64,000 nt of DNA from Mycolicibacterium sp. ND9-15 (GTDB lineage: Bacteria > Actinomycetota > Actinomycetes > Mycobacteriales > Mycobacteriaceae). Below, one piece after another: positions 56,140 to 63,896 of this stretch; within the stretch, counting starts at the first letter, position 1, and each line of letters opens with the position of its first letter. Where the stretch lies: NCBI RefSeq assembly GCF_035918395.1, contig NZ_CP142362.1:3757501-3821500 (forward strand), read 5' to 3'. The notes beneath the pieces were generated by a model that saw nothing but the letters and a program-made list of their open reading frames with translations, did no database searches and was not told the DNA's origin. The position numbers and the translations under genes are program-made.

Positions 56140-57084
56140 TCAGTTCTGGTGTAGGGCCTCGTTGAGCGTGATGCCGCTACCGTCGCGCTTGACCACCTCG
56201 ACGGCGCCGGACAGCGAATTGCGCCGGAACAACAGGTTGTTGGCCCCCGACAGCTCCCGCGCCCTGACCGTCTGACCGTCGACGGTCTGCACCTTGGTCC
56301 CCGCCGTCACGTAAAGGCCGGCCTCTACCACACAGTCGTCGCCGAGCGAAATGCCAAGTCCCGCATTCGCGCCCAGCAGGCAGCGCTTGCCCACCGAGAT
56401 CACTTCCTTGCCGCCGCCCGACAGGGTGCCCATGATCGACGCGCCGCCACCGAGATCGGTTCCGTCGTCGACGACAACTCCCGCCGAGATCCGGCCCTCG
56501 ACCATCGAGCTGCCCAGTGTGCCCGCGTTGAAGTTGACGAAGCCCTCGTGCATGACCGTCGTCCCCTCGGCCAGATGGGCTCCGAGCCGCACGCGGTCGG
56601 CGTCGGCCACCCGCACACCGGTCGGCAGCACGTAATCCACCATCCGCGGGAACTTGTCGACGCCGTACACGGTCACCGGGCCGCGCCTGCGCAGCCTCGC
56701 CCGTACAGTCTCGAAGCCGTCCACCGCACACGGCCCATGGTTGGTCCACACGACGTTGGTCAGCACGCCGAAGAAGCCGTCGGCGTTCAGGCCGTGCGGC
56801 GCCACCAGCCGATGCGACAGCAGCTGCAGCCGCAGATAGGCGTCGTAGGCGTCGGCGGCCTTGTCGTCCAGAGACGAGATCACCGTCCGGACCGCCACGA
56901 CGTCGACGTCGCGATCGTCGTCACGCCCGGTCAGCACCCCCAACTCCTCGGGCACCTCGGCCACCGACAGCCGGACCGTGCCCGACGGGCCGTCCCCACC
57001 GAGTTCGGGAGCCGGGAACCACACGTCGAGGACCGATCCGTCGGCGGCGATCGTCGCCAGCCCGATGCCTGCAGCAGAAGTCAC
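56140..57084 (-). CDS. dapD: Tetrahydrodipicolinate N-succinyltransferase DapD
   Basis: A 314-residue actinobacterial-type DapD. The N-terminus VTSAAGIGLATIAADGSVLD matches M. tuberculosis DapD (Rv1201c). The C-terminal half is a left-handed beta-helix with GAHLAEGTTVMHEGFVNFNA, GVVVDDGTDLGGGASIMGTL and CLLGANAGLGISLGDDCVVE. It succinylates tetrahydrodipicolinate in lysine/DAP synthesis. GTG at 57084 is used because the homologous start fits and TAGTCT lies 7 nt upstream (leaderless). It is divergent from dapE, only 24 bp away. Confidence 0.93.
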   Translation of the reverse strand: MTSAAGIGLATIAADGSVLDVWFPAPELGGDGPSGTVRLSVAEVPEELGVLTGRDDDRDVDVVAVRTVISSLDDKAADAYDAYLRLQLLSHRLVAPHGLNADGFFGVLTNVVWTNHGPCAVDGFETVRARLRRRGPVTVYGVDKFPRMVDYVLPTGVRVADADRVRLGAHLAEGTTVMHEGFVNFNAGTLGSSMVEGRISAGVVVDDGTDLGGGASIMGTLSGGGKEVISVGKRCLLGANAGLGISLGDDCVVEAGLYVTAGTKVQTVDGQTVRARELSGANNLLFRRNSLSGAVEVVKRDGSGITLNEALHQN

Positions 57085-57091
57085 GCGGGTA

Positions 57092-57101
57092 AGACTAACC
57101 T
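57092..57101. promoter_or_regulatory. Overlapping divergent -10 boxes of leaderless dapD and dapE
   Basis: TAGTCT on the minus strand (57092-57097) is 7 nt from the dapD GTG, and TAACCT on the plus strand (57096-57101) is 7 nt from the dapE GTG. The hexamers share 2 bp, and the whole 30 bp from one start to the other is an inverted repeat with CACGCGGGT and ACCCGCGTG arms. Both genes appear to be leaderless and to compete for one RNA-polymerase site. Confidence 0.6.
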
Positions 57102-57108
57102 CACCCGC

Positions 57109-58173
57109 GTGGGCCTGGATTTGCACGGTGATCCGATCGCGCTGACCGCTGCACTGGTGGACATCCCCAGCGAGTCACGCCAGGAGAAGCGCATCGCCGA
57201 CGAGGTCGAGGCCGCGTTGCGCGAGCAGACCGCCCTCGAAGTGATCCGCAACGCCGACGCCGTGCTGGCGCGCACCAACCTGGGCTTACCGTCGCGGGTG
57301 TTGCTTGCCGGCCACCTCGACACGGTGCCCGCCGCCGGGAACCTGCCGAGCCGACTCGTCGACGGCGAACTGCACGGCTGCGGCACGTCGGACATGAAAT
57401 CCGGCGATGCGGTGTTTCTGCATCTGGCCGCCACCGTCGCCGAGCCCACGCACGACATCACGCTGGTGATGTACGACTGCGAGGAGATCGAAGCGTCCGC
57501 CAACGGGCTGAACCGCATCCAAAACGAGCTCCCCGACTGGCTGCAGGCCGACGTCGCGATCCTCGGCGAGCCCTCCGGCGGTTACATCGAGGCCGGCTGC
57601 CAGGGCACCCTGCGCGTCGTGGTCAGCGCGACCGGAACCCGCGCCCACTCCGCACGATCCTGGTTGGGCGACAACGCGATTCACAAGCTCGGCGCGGTAC
57701 TGGACCGGCTGTCGTCGTATCAGGCTCGCAGTGTGGAGATCGACGGCTGCACCTACCGCGAGAGTCTCTCGGCCGTGCGCATCGACGGCGGCATCGCCGG
57801 CAACGTCATCCCCGACGCCGCGTCGGTGACCGTCAACTTCCGTTTTGCCCCGGACCGCAGCGTCGACCAGGCGCTGCTGCACGTGCGCGACGTGCTCGAC
57901 GGCCTCGACGCGGAGATCGCACTCACCGACGCGGCGGCCGGTGCCCTGCCGGGGTTGACCGAACCCGCCGCCGCAGCGCTGGTGCAGGCCGCCGGCGGAC
58001 GGGTGCGGGCCAAGTACGGGTGGACCGACGTCTCCCGCTTCGCCGCGCTCGGGATCCCGGCGGTCAACTACGGGCCGGGGGACCCCAACCTCGCGCACCG
58101 CGTCGACGAGCGCGTCGAGACGCAGAAGATCACCGCGGTGACGGACGTGCTGCGCCGATACTTATCCGCGTGA
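57109..58173 (+). CDS. dapE: Succinyl-diaminopimelate desuccinylase DapE
   Basis: A 354-residue M20 metallopeptidase. LLAGHLDTVPAAGNLPSR supplies the first metal His and Asp, GCGTSDMKSGDAVFLHLAAT the bridging Asp, and YDCEEIEASANGLNRIQ the catalytic Glu pair; EPSGGYIEAGCQGTLRV follows. It removes succinate from N-succinyl-LL-DAP. The start GTG 57109 gives MGLDLHGDPIALTAALVDIP, matching M. tuberculosis DapE. Together with dapC and dapD it makes meso-DAP and lysine. Confidence 0.94.
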   Translation: MGLDLHGDPIALTAALVDIPSESRQEKRIADEVEAALREQTALEVIRNADAVLARTNLGLPSRVLLAGHLDTVPAAGNLPSRLVDGELHGCGTSDMKSGDAVFLHLAATVAEPTHDITLVMYDCEEIEASANGLNRIQNELPDWLQADVAILGEPSGGYIEAGCQGTLRVVVSATGTRAHSARSWLGDNAIHKLGAVLDRLSSYQARSVEIDGCTYRESLSAVRIDGGIAGNVIPDAASVTVNFRFAPDRSVDQALLHVRDVLDGLDAEIALTDAAAGALPGLTEPAAAALVQAAGGRVRAKYGWTDVSRFAALGIPAVNYGPGDPNLAHRVDERVETQKITAVTDVLRRYLSA

Positions 58174-58365
58174 CCGCGCGCCCACCCTGACCCCGTCAGC
58201 GCCGGGCATCGGCGTGCGACGTCGGCGCCGGCTATCCGCCGGCCGCCTCGAGTGAAGCCCGGATGCCCTGGCCGGGCGGCCCCAAGGTCCGAATCAGCGC
58301 ACCGACAGCTACCCGGGAGCAGGTAAGTTTGAGACCCGTAGCGCGTCATGAGAGGGGGTCGCGTC
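58174..58365. other. Leader region of the type VII substrate pair
   Basis: A 192-bp GC-rich gap between dapE and the WxG gene. It should contain the promoter for the substrate pair. GAGAGGGGG about 9 nt before ATG 58366 is the ribosome-binding site. No palindrome or IdeR-like box was seen. Confidence 0.35.
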
Positions 58366-59496
58366 ATGGGAATCCCACCCGATTCCAGCCCGTACGGGTC
58401 GCAGACGGTGACCGGACCCGGCTGGCCGAATGTCGACGAGGAGATGCTGGCGGCGGCCGCAGCGTCGTATGAGGCGCTGGCCGCCAAGATCAACGGCAGC
58501 GTGGTCCCTCGACAGCAAGGTCAGCTCATGGCGCTGTCCGACTCATGGGAGGGCACCGGCTCGCTCGCGGCGGCGGGGGAGGCCACCACCATCATCGGCG
58601 GCCATGAGGCCAACGCAGCGCAGGCGGCAGCGATCGCGGCCAAGCTGCGCGCGATGGAGGCCACCGTCGTCAAGACGAAGACGCTGGCGAACACGATCGC
58701 GCAGGAAGTCCAGCACGAGTGCGAGGCCATCGCGGCGATGCCGTTCAGCAACGCCCAGGAACTGGTGCAGAGCCGCATCAAGATGGGGTTGTCGCAGAAC
58801 GTCGCAAACGTCACGACCAACACCACCGAGCTCGCCGGCACCCTCGGCGTACGGCCGAGCATCCCGTTCTTCGGCGCGCCGACCGTGCCGGGCGGTGAGG
58901 AGGCGCAGGACCGTGGGGAGGAAGCCGCGAAACAGGCCGGCGACGGCTCCCAACAGGCGACGCAGATGGCGAGCCAGATGGCGTCGATGGCCGCGCAGCT
59001 GCCCATGCAGATCGGCCAGTCGCTGATGGCGCTGCCCCAGCAGATGGGTCAGCAGCTCCAGCAGCTTTCACAGCCGCTGCAGCAGCTGACGTCGATGTTC
59101 GGCCAGGGCGGCAAGGCCGACTCACTGGGCGCCGCCGGGCTGCCGTTCTCGTCGTTCTCCAACCATCCGCTGGCCGGCGGCTCGGGTGCGGGCGGCGGTT
59201 CGGGCATGGTGCGGGCGGCTTCGCTACCCGGTTCCGGCGGTGCGCCGTTGCAGACCCCGCAGATGGCGAACCTGGTGGGCAGCAAGCCCGTCAGCACCGC
59301 GCCCGCCCGGGAGGGCGCGATGGCCGGATCCGCTGCGGTCGGCGGGGCCGCGCCGATGGCCGCGGGTGGCGGCATGGGCGGGATGGCTCCGATGATGGGC
59401 CAGCGCGGTGAGAGCGGAGGCACCGTGGCGGGCCTGGCGGTGCCCGCGCCGCTCGAGCACGACCTCGACGAAGGCGACCTCGATGACGACTGGTGA
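58366..59496 (+). CDS. WxG-motif type VII secretion-associated protein (EspE/PPE-like)
   Basis: A 376-residue protein. Residues ~18-110 form a helical hairpin: GPGWPNVDEEMLAAAAASYE, then the WxG turn SDSWEGTGS at 60-63. The helices continue past residue 150. The middle (~190-250) is Met/Gln-rich (ASQMASQMASMAAQLPMQIG and QQMGQQLQQLSQPLQQL). The C-terminus is Gly/Met-rich and ends in acidic DLDEGDLDDDW. No YxxxD signal is evident, so secretion would need a partner; the next gene, 12 nt away, carries one. It resembles EspE or PPE proteins of ESX systems but matches neither exactly. Confidence 0.7.
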   Translation: MGIPPDSSPYGSQTVTGPGWPNVDEEMLAAAAASYEALAAKINGSVVPRQQGQLMALSDSWEGTGSLAAAGEATTIIGGHEANAAQAAAIAAKLRAMEATVVKTKTLANTIAQEVQHECEAIAAMPFSNAQELVQSRIKMGLSQNVANVTTNTTELAGTLGVRPSIPFFGAPTVPGGEEAQDRGEEAAKQAGDGSQQATQMASQMASMAAQLPMQIGQSLMALPQQMGQQLQQLSQPLQQLTSMFGQGGKADSLGAAGLPFSSFSNHPLAGGSGAGGGSGMVRAASLPGSGGAPLQTPQMANLVGSKPVSTAPAREGAMAGSAAVGGAAPMAAGGGMGGMAPMMGQRGESGGTVAGLAVPAPLEHDLDEGDLDDDW

Positions 59497-59508
59497 CGAG
59501 GAGCGCGA

Positions 59509-60168
59509 ATGAGTAGCCCGCTGAGAAAGCCCGAGGGCATCACCTGGAATGCGGCGGCGGTCGAATTGCCGCAGATCCCAACGATTCCCGCTGGACAGGA
59601 CGCGATGAGCGCCACCATCTCGGCGGTGCTGCCGACGCTGGCCGCCGAGTTGACCGCCAACGTCGCGGCGCTGTCGGCCAAGGAGAACACGTTCTCCGGC
59701 AAGGTGGGTGCCGCGCAGGTCGCGTACCAGAACTCCGACGACGCCGGCTCTCAGTCGGTCGGTCAAGTCGTGGGGATGCTCGGCCAGGTCGGCCAGCAGG
59801 CCGGTCAGATGGGGCAGATGGCGGGGGCGCCCACCCAGGCGCTGGGCGGGCAGGCAGGGATGTTCGGTTCGTTGATTCAGCAGGCCATGCAGGGTGCCCA
59901 ATCGGGCAGTCAGTCCGCGGGTGGCCCAGCCGGGGCACCCGGGCAGCAGCCGCGGGGCGATACCCAGTCGCAGGTCGAAATACCAAGCGCACCAGGAGAA
60001 TCCGAATCCGAAGTGCGCGACGACGAAGACCGCGAGCCGCTACGCCGCGCCGACGACCGCACTTGGGCCGGGGCGTCCGGAGCCGAGCAGAGCGGATCGG
60101 GCGCCGGTCCGGTGCCGGTGAACCCTCCGGAGAGGCGCGACGACGACGGGATCGCGCGCAACCTGTAG
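59509..60168 (+). CDS. YxxxD-motif type VII secretion-associated protein (PE/EspF-like)
   Basis: A 219-residue protein. Residues ~30-80 are two helices with LAAELTANVAALSAKENTFS and the type VII signal VAYQNSDDAG (Tyr73-Asp77, YxxxD). A Gly/Gln/Met track follows (VGMLGQVGQQAGQMGQMAGA), then a disordered acidic/Pro tail. It probably pairs with the WxG protein upstream (12-nt gap, coupled) as EspE/EspF or PE/PPE pairs do. The MLGQVGQQ core recurs in the convergent gene at 60223-61011. GACGAGGAGCG is close upstream of the ATG. Confidence 0.72.
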   Translation: MSSPLRKPEGITWNAAAVELPQIPTIPAGQDAMSATISAVLPTLAAELTANVAALSAKENTFSGKVGAAQVAYQNSDDAGSQSVGQVVGMLGQVGQQAGQMGQMAGAPTQALGGQAGMFGSLIQQAMQGAQSGSQSAGGPAGAPGQQPRGDTQSQVEIPSAPGESESEVRDDEDREPLRRADDRTWAGASGAEQSGSGAGPVPVNPPERRDDDGIARNL

Positions 60169-60222
60169 CGCTGGTTTTCTCGTCTGGGGTCGTGATCGCC
60201 CTCAGCGCAGTATTCGGCTGCG

Positions 60223-61011
60223 CTAGCCGGACTGCGGACGCGTCGGCGCGGGCCGGGGCCGCTGCGCATCTGCCGGTGCCTCGGGAGTTCGTCCGCTCGT
60301 CGATTCGCTCGACGCGGCACCAGCGGTGCTGGACTCGGCCCGCTGCGTGCGTTCAGGCGGTTCGTCGGCGTCGGGGTCGGACGGCTCTCGGGTGCGTTCG
60401 GCTTTCTCCCCGGCGCGCAGCGCCGTCTCACCATCGCGCGTGGACCCGGGCGTGCCTTGGACGGCCTGCATGACCTGCTGCGGAACCTGTTGCAGCCCTT
60501 GTGCGAGGCCCAGCAACGGCGCCGTCAGCGAGCCGGCGAGCTGTCCGACCTGCTGGCCGACTTGCCCGAGCATCTGTCCGATCATCTGACCGCCGGCAGC
60601 ACTGCCCGGGCCGGTCGTCGGGGCGCCCGCAACGCTGGCACCGCCCGGAGCGCCCGCAGCACTCGGAGCGCCGGCGTCCTGCCCGTCCCGCTGTCCCTGC
60701 AGCACCTCGGCGGCGGCGCGCAACTTCTCGGCACCTTGGCGATCGCCCTGTTCGTACATCTGAGCGGCCTTCCGCAACAGCTCGGAGATCGTCGCACCCG
60801 ACCTGGCGGTGGTCTGCATGGTGCCGAGCCGGGCCTCGAGCGCGTTCGACAGCGCGGTGCCCACCGCGGCGGCGATCGTGCCGTGGCTGTTGTGCACGCC
60901 GGCCGCCTCCGTGGCGCCGCCGCCGATCAGCTGCGAGAGACCCGCCGCGATCCGATCGTGTGTCTGGGCGTAGGACCGCACCCCGTCGGTCTGCACGAAC
61001 AACTGGCTCAT
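60223..61011 (-). CDS. EspC/DUF2580-like type VII secretion-associated protein
   Basis: A 262-residue protein. Residues 1-95 resemble the EspC (DUF2580) family: FVQTDGVRSYAQTHDRIAAG, a HGTIAAAVGTAL segment, and ISELLRKAAQMYEQGDRQGA, where Tyr86-Asp90 is a YxxxD type VII signal. Residues ~140-190 carry QMIGQMLGQVGQQVGQLAGS and AQGLQQVPQQVMQAVQG, sharing MLGQVGQQ with the convergent YxxxD protein. The tail is disordered and Pro/Thr-rich. It is followed 45 bp upstream, in the same direction, by a large ATPase gene. Confidence 0.72.
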   Translation of the reverse strand: MSQLFVQTDGVRSYAQTHDRIAAGLSQLIGGGATEAAGVHNSHGTIAAAVGTALSNALEARLGTMQTTARSGATISELLRKAAQMYEQGDRQGAEKLRAAAEVLQGQRDGQDAGAPSAAGAPGGASVAGAPTTGPGSAAGGQMIGQMLGQVGQQVGQLAGSLTAPLLGLAQGLQQVPQQVMQAVQGTPGSTRDGETALRAGEKAERTREPSDPDADEPPERTQRAESSTAGAASSESTSGRTPEAPADAQRPRPAPTRPQSG

Positions 61012-61056
61012 GACAGTCCAGCCTAGGGCCGCGGCAGAACCCGTCCCGACACCAAT

Positions 61057-63147
61057 TCAGCGGTGGGCCTCGCTCTGCGCGGCCGCATCGGCGGCGGCGC
61101 CACGCCACCCGGCCGCCGCGTAGCTCGAAGACACCTCGGCCAGCGCGGCCCCGTCCCGCGCGGCGAGCGCTCGGCCGTGCGCCAACACCAACCGTCCCGT
61201 CGCGCAGTCACATTGGGCGCTGATCCGCCCGATCGCATCGACTGCACGCATGTCGCCAAGGCGCGCCGCGTCCAGCAGCGCGCGCAACGCGACCGCCGTC
61301 TGCCCACCCCGCTCCGCGCTACGTACCGCCTCGCGGGCAGCGGTGACCGCGCCGTGCCCGTCGCGCCGAGCCGACATCGTCCACGCCCGCGCGAGAGCCA
61401 ACTCCGGAGCGAACAGCATCGACTTCAACCCGTGTCGAGACTCGGCGCGCGCCAAGGCTTTCCCGGCCTCGACACCCGCGCCGAGCTGGCCGAGGGCCTG
61501 GGTCAGAAGCATCCACGCCAACGGACCCCACGAATAGCCGGTCGGCGACAGCGCGGCAGCCGCGCCGCGTAGCAGGCGCGCGGCCTCATTAAGCTCACCC
61601 TTGGCGATCAGCACGTCGGCCACCAGCACCTCGCCGATCGCCCGGCCCGGTTGCTGCAGCTGTGCGAAGTCGGTGAGTCGCCGGGCAAGCCGCTGCGCCC
61701 GATCCAGCTCTCCCGTCATCACCAACGCCGTCGTCTGACCGAAGCCACTGGTGAACCGCAGCAGCCCGGGGTGTCCGGCGGCCATCGCGCGCTCGGCCAG
61801 GGCGTCGACATCGGCGAAGCGGCCCGTCCGCGCCGAGCTCAACGCCGCGGCCGCCGCGGCCCAGCCGACCGCGGTGTCATCGGCCGCCGGTGACGCCAGG
61901 ACCTCCGCCGCGACCCTCATTGCCCGCGACACGCTGCCTGCGTTCATCGCGAACGTCGCCGACAACGCGTCCAGCGTGGTGCGGGCCACCGGCGACGACA
62001 CCCGATTCCGTGTCGCGCGCAGGAACGCGGTGGCGCGCTCGGGCTCGGACAGCATCCAGAACTGGTTCGCGGCCCGGGGCAGTGCCCAGGCCATCAACTC
62101 GGTCTCGGACAGCGCGGCGCTGTCCACCTCGTCGAGTGCCGCGTCGGCGTCCCGGCCCCGGCCCTGCCATGCCAGCGCGTAGGCCAGCGTCAGCCGGGTC
62201 GACAGTTCCGGTGCACTCCCCAGCGCGGCACGGGCAAGCCGTTCGCTGAGTACCAGGTCCCCGAGCCGCAAGGCCTCGCCGGCCGCCGCGGCCGCCTCGG
62301 CCGGCGCCTGCGGACTGTCGCTGTCGAGTGCCAGCACCCCGCGGCGCAGCCGGTCGATGGCACCGTGGCCCGGTCGCGCGGCGAGCCGGTCGACCAGCTC
62401 ACCCCGCAACCGGCGCAGCTCCGGACCCCCTAACGCCTCGCGTACCGCGTCGGCGAACAACGGGTGCGCCGGACGCAACCAGCCGTCGTCGTCGACGACT
62501 GCGCCGGAAGCCAGCGCAGAATCGACGGCCTCGCCGCCGGCCAGGGCTTCAAGCTCGTCGAGCGCCAGCGGGTCGTCGACCGCGAAGTACTCGAGCACCC
62601 GATGGGCGTCGCGGGGCAGGCCGGCGATGAACTCGTCGACCGCGACGGCCAGCCGGCGGTCATCGTGGCCGGCCGGCTCGAGCTCGATGCGCTCGACGAG
62701 GCCGTCGTCCCACAATGCCGGTACCCCGTCGGCCATCACGCCGTGCGGTGCCACCGTCAGGATCAGCGTCGCCGCCGCACTGACCGCGAGCTGGTACACC
62801 AGCGCGGCCGACAAGGGGTCCAGAAGATGCGCGTCGTCGATCACCAGCAGGCGTCCGTCACCGAGAGACTCGCGCGCGCTGCGCAGGACGTCTGCGGTCT
62901 TGCCGGTTTCCGGGATATCGATGAGGCGGGCGAAGGCCGCGAACGGCACCGCGGCCATCGGTGCGGTGGCGGTGACCCAGTCGACGCGGGTGTACGCCGC
63001 TCGGAGCCGGTCCACGGCCGCACGCGCCAGCGTGCTCTTGCCCACGCCGGCAGGCCCGATCAATGCTGCGCCGGAACGCTTCTGCAAACCGGCTTCGATC
63101 GAATCCAATGCCGGTCCAGGCGGCGAGGTGACCCACTCAATCGGCAC
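61057..63147 (-). CDS. STAND/LAL-type ATPase with TPR-like repeats, lacking a LuxR domain
   Basis: A 696-residue protein in the position of M. tuberculosis Rv1204c. The Walker A motif is GPAGVGKSTLAR and Walker B is LLVIDDAHLLDPLSAAL, the AAA/STAND arrangement of LuxR-family LAL regulators. The C-terminal ~400 residues are Ala/Leu-rich helical (TPR-like) repeats. The usual C-terminal LuxR helix-turn-helix is absent, so it may be a signalling or chaperone-like ATPase instead of a DNA-binding regulator. GTG 63147. It is immediately upstream of the EspC-like gene, and may be co-transcribed with it. Confidence 0.8.
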   Translation of the reverse strand: MPIEWVTSPPGPALDSIEAGLQKRSGAALIGPAGVGKSTLARAAVDRLRAAYTRVDWVTATAPMAAVPFAAFARLIDIPETGKTADVLRSARESLGDGRLLVIDDAHLLDPLSAALVYQLAVSAAATLILTVAPHGVMADGVPALWDDGLVERIELEPAGHDDRRLAVAVDEFIAGLPRDAHRVLEYFAVDDPLALDELEALAGGEAVDSALASGAVVDDDGWLRPAHPLFADAVREALGGPELRRLRGELVDRLAARPGHGAIDRLRRGVLALDSDSPQAPAEAAAAAGEALRLGDLVLSERLARAALGSAPELSTRLTLAYALAWQGRGRDADAALDEVDSAALSETELMAWALPRAANQFWMLSEPERATAFLRATRNRVSSPVARTTLDALSATFAMNAGSVSRAMRVAAEVLASPAADDTAVGWAAAAAALSSARTGRFADVDALAERAMAAGHPGLLRFTSGFGQTTALVMTGELDRAQRLARRLTDFAQLQQPGRAIGEVLVADVLIAKGELNEAARLLRGAAAALSPTGYSWGPLAWMLLTQALGQLGAGVEAGKALARAESRHGLKSMLFAPELALARAWTMSARRDGHGAVTAAREAVRSAERGGQTAVALRALLDAARLGDMRAVDAIGRISAQCDCATGRLVLAHGRALAARDGAALAEVSSSYAAAGWRGAAADAAAQSEAHR

Positions 63148-63165
63148 CGCCGGAGTCTATGGCTA

Positions 63166-63275
63166 AATCGATCGCCGCACTCCTCAACGCGGCCGGGGGC
63201 CGCTTGATCGTCGTCCGGCTGAATCGATCGCCGCACTCCTCAACGCGGCCGGGGGCCGCTTGATCGTCGTCCGGT
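63166..63275. repeat. R2: 56-bp tandem duplication
   Basis: Two direct copies with a 56-bp period (63166-63221 and 63222 to about 63275), identical except at the last base or two. Each unit contains GCGGCCGGGGGCCGC, a GC-rich hairpin. They fill most of the gap between the ATPase start (minus) and the LOG-like start (plus). The reverse complement is related to the 3' end of pimE (28901-28950). Confidence 0.85.
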
Positions 63276-63281
63276 TAGGTT
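63276..63281 (+). promoter_or_regulatory. Predicted -10 box for the LOG-like gene
   Basis: TAGGTT immediately after the second R2 copy, followed by 6 nt and GTG 63288. The pattern favours GTG 63288 over GTG 63282 as a leaderless start. Confidence 0.5.
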
Positions 63282-63287
63282 GTGTTC

Positions 63288-63860
63288 GTGTCCGGCGAAA
63301 CTGGCCGCCAATGGGCGGTATGCGTCTACTGCGCGTCGGGACCGACGCACCCCGAACTCATCGCCCTGGCCGAACAGGTCGGAGTGGCGCTCGCCGAGCG
63401 CAACTGGAGCCTAATCTCCGGCGGCGGCAACATCTCGGCGATGGGTGCGGTCGCCGGCGCTGCCAGGTCACGCGGCGGACACACCGTCGGGGTCATTCCG
63501 AAAGCGCTGGTGCATCGGGAGGTTGCCGACGTCGACGCCGACGAGCTCGTCGTCACCGACACGATGCGTCAACGCAAGGAGGTCATGGAAGGGCGGGCGG
63601 ACGCGTTCATCGCCCTGCCCGGCGGCATCGGCACCCTCGAGGAGTTCTTCGAAGCCTGGACGGCGGGCTATTTGGGTATGCATGACAAACCGGTCGTGAT
63701 GCTCGACCCTGTGGGGCATTACACCGGCCTGTTGACCTGGCTGCACGAGTTGCGCGACAGGGGCTACGTCCCCCAGGGGGCACTGGACCGACTCGTCGTC
63801 GTGACCGATGTCGAGTCGGCTCTGGCGGCGTGCGCGCCTCGACCCAACCGCGGTCACTAG
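63288..63860 (+). CDS. LOG-family (TIGR00730) phosphoribohydrolase-like protein
   Basis: A 190-residue lysine-decarboxylase-like Rossmann protein of the LOG family. The signature LPGGIGTLEEFFEAW (PGGxGTxxE) is complete, and VCVYCASGPTHPELIALAEQ with SGGGNISAMGAVAGAA precede it. LOG enzymes release cytokinin bases from cytokinin nucleotides; the M. tuberculosis homologue Rv1205 has this activity and is a proteasome substrate (literature). GTG 63288 (VSGETGRQW) is preferred because TAGGTT is 6 nt upstream. It precedes fadD6 as in M. tuberculosis. Confidence 0.9.
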   Translation: MSGETGRQWAVCVYCASGPTHPELIALAEQVGVALAERNWSLISGGGNISAMGAVAGAARSRGGHTVGVIPKALVHREVADVDADELVVTDTMRQRKEVMEGRADAFIALPGGIGTLEEFFEAWTAGYLGMHDKPVVMLDPVGHYTGLLTWLHELRDRGYVPQGALDRLVVVTDVESALAACAPRPNRGH

Positions 63861-63896
63861 GGTGTGCGACAAACGAACAGCGGAGGACGAACGCAC

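Noticed and set aside
57087..57105. IdeR-like sequence between dapD and dapE
   Set aside because: About 13 of 19 positions match, but the similarity is explained by the overlapping TAACCT/TAGTCT -10 boxes and the palindromic start arrangement; iron control of lysine genes is not expected.
63166..63275. Possible CRISPR or phage attachment repeat
   Set aside because: Only two directly abutting copies, no spacers, no tRNA or integrase nearby.
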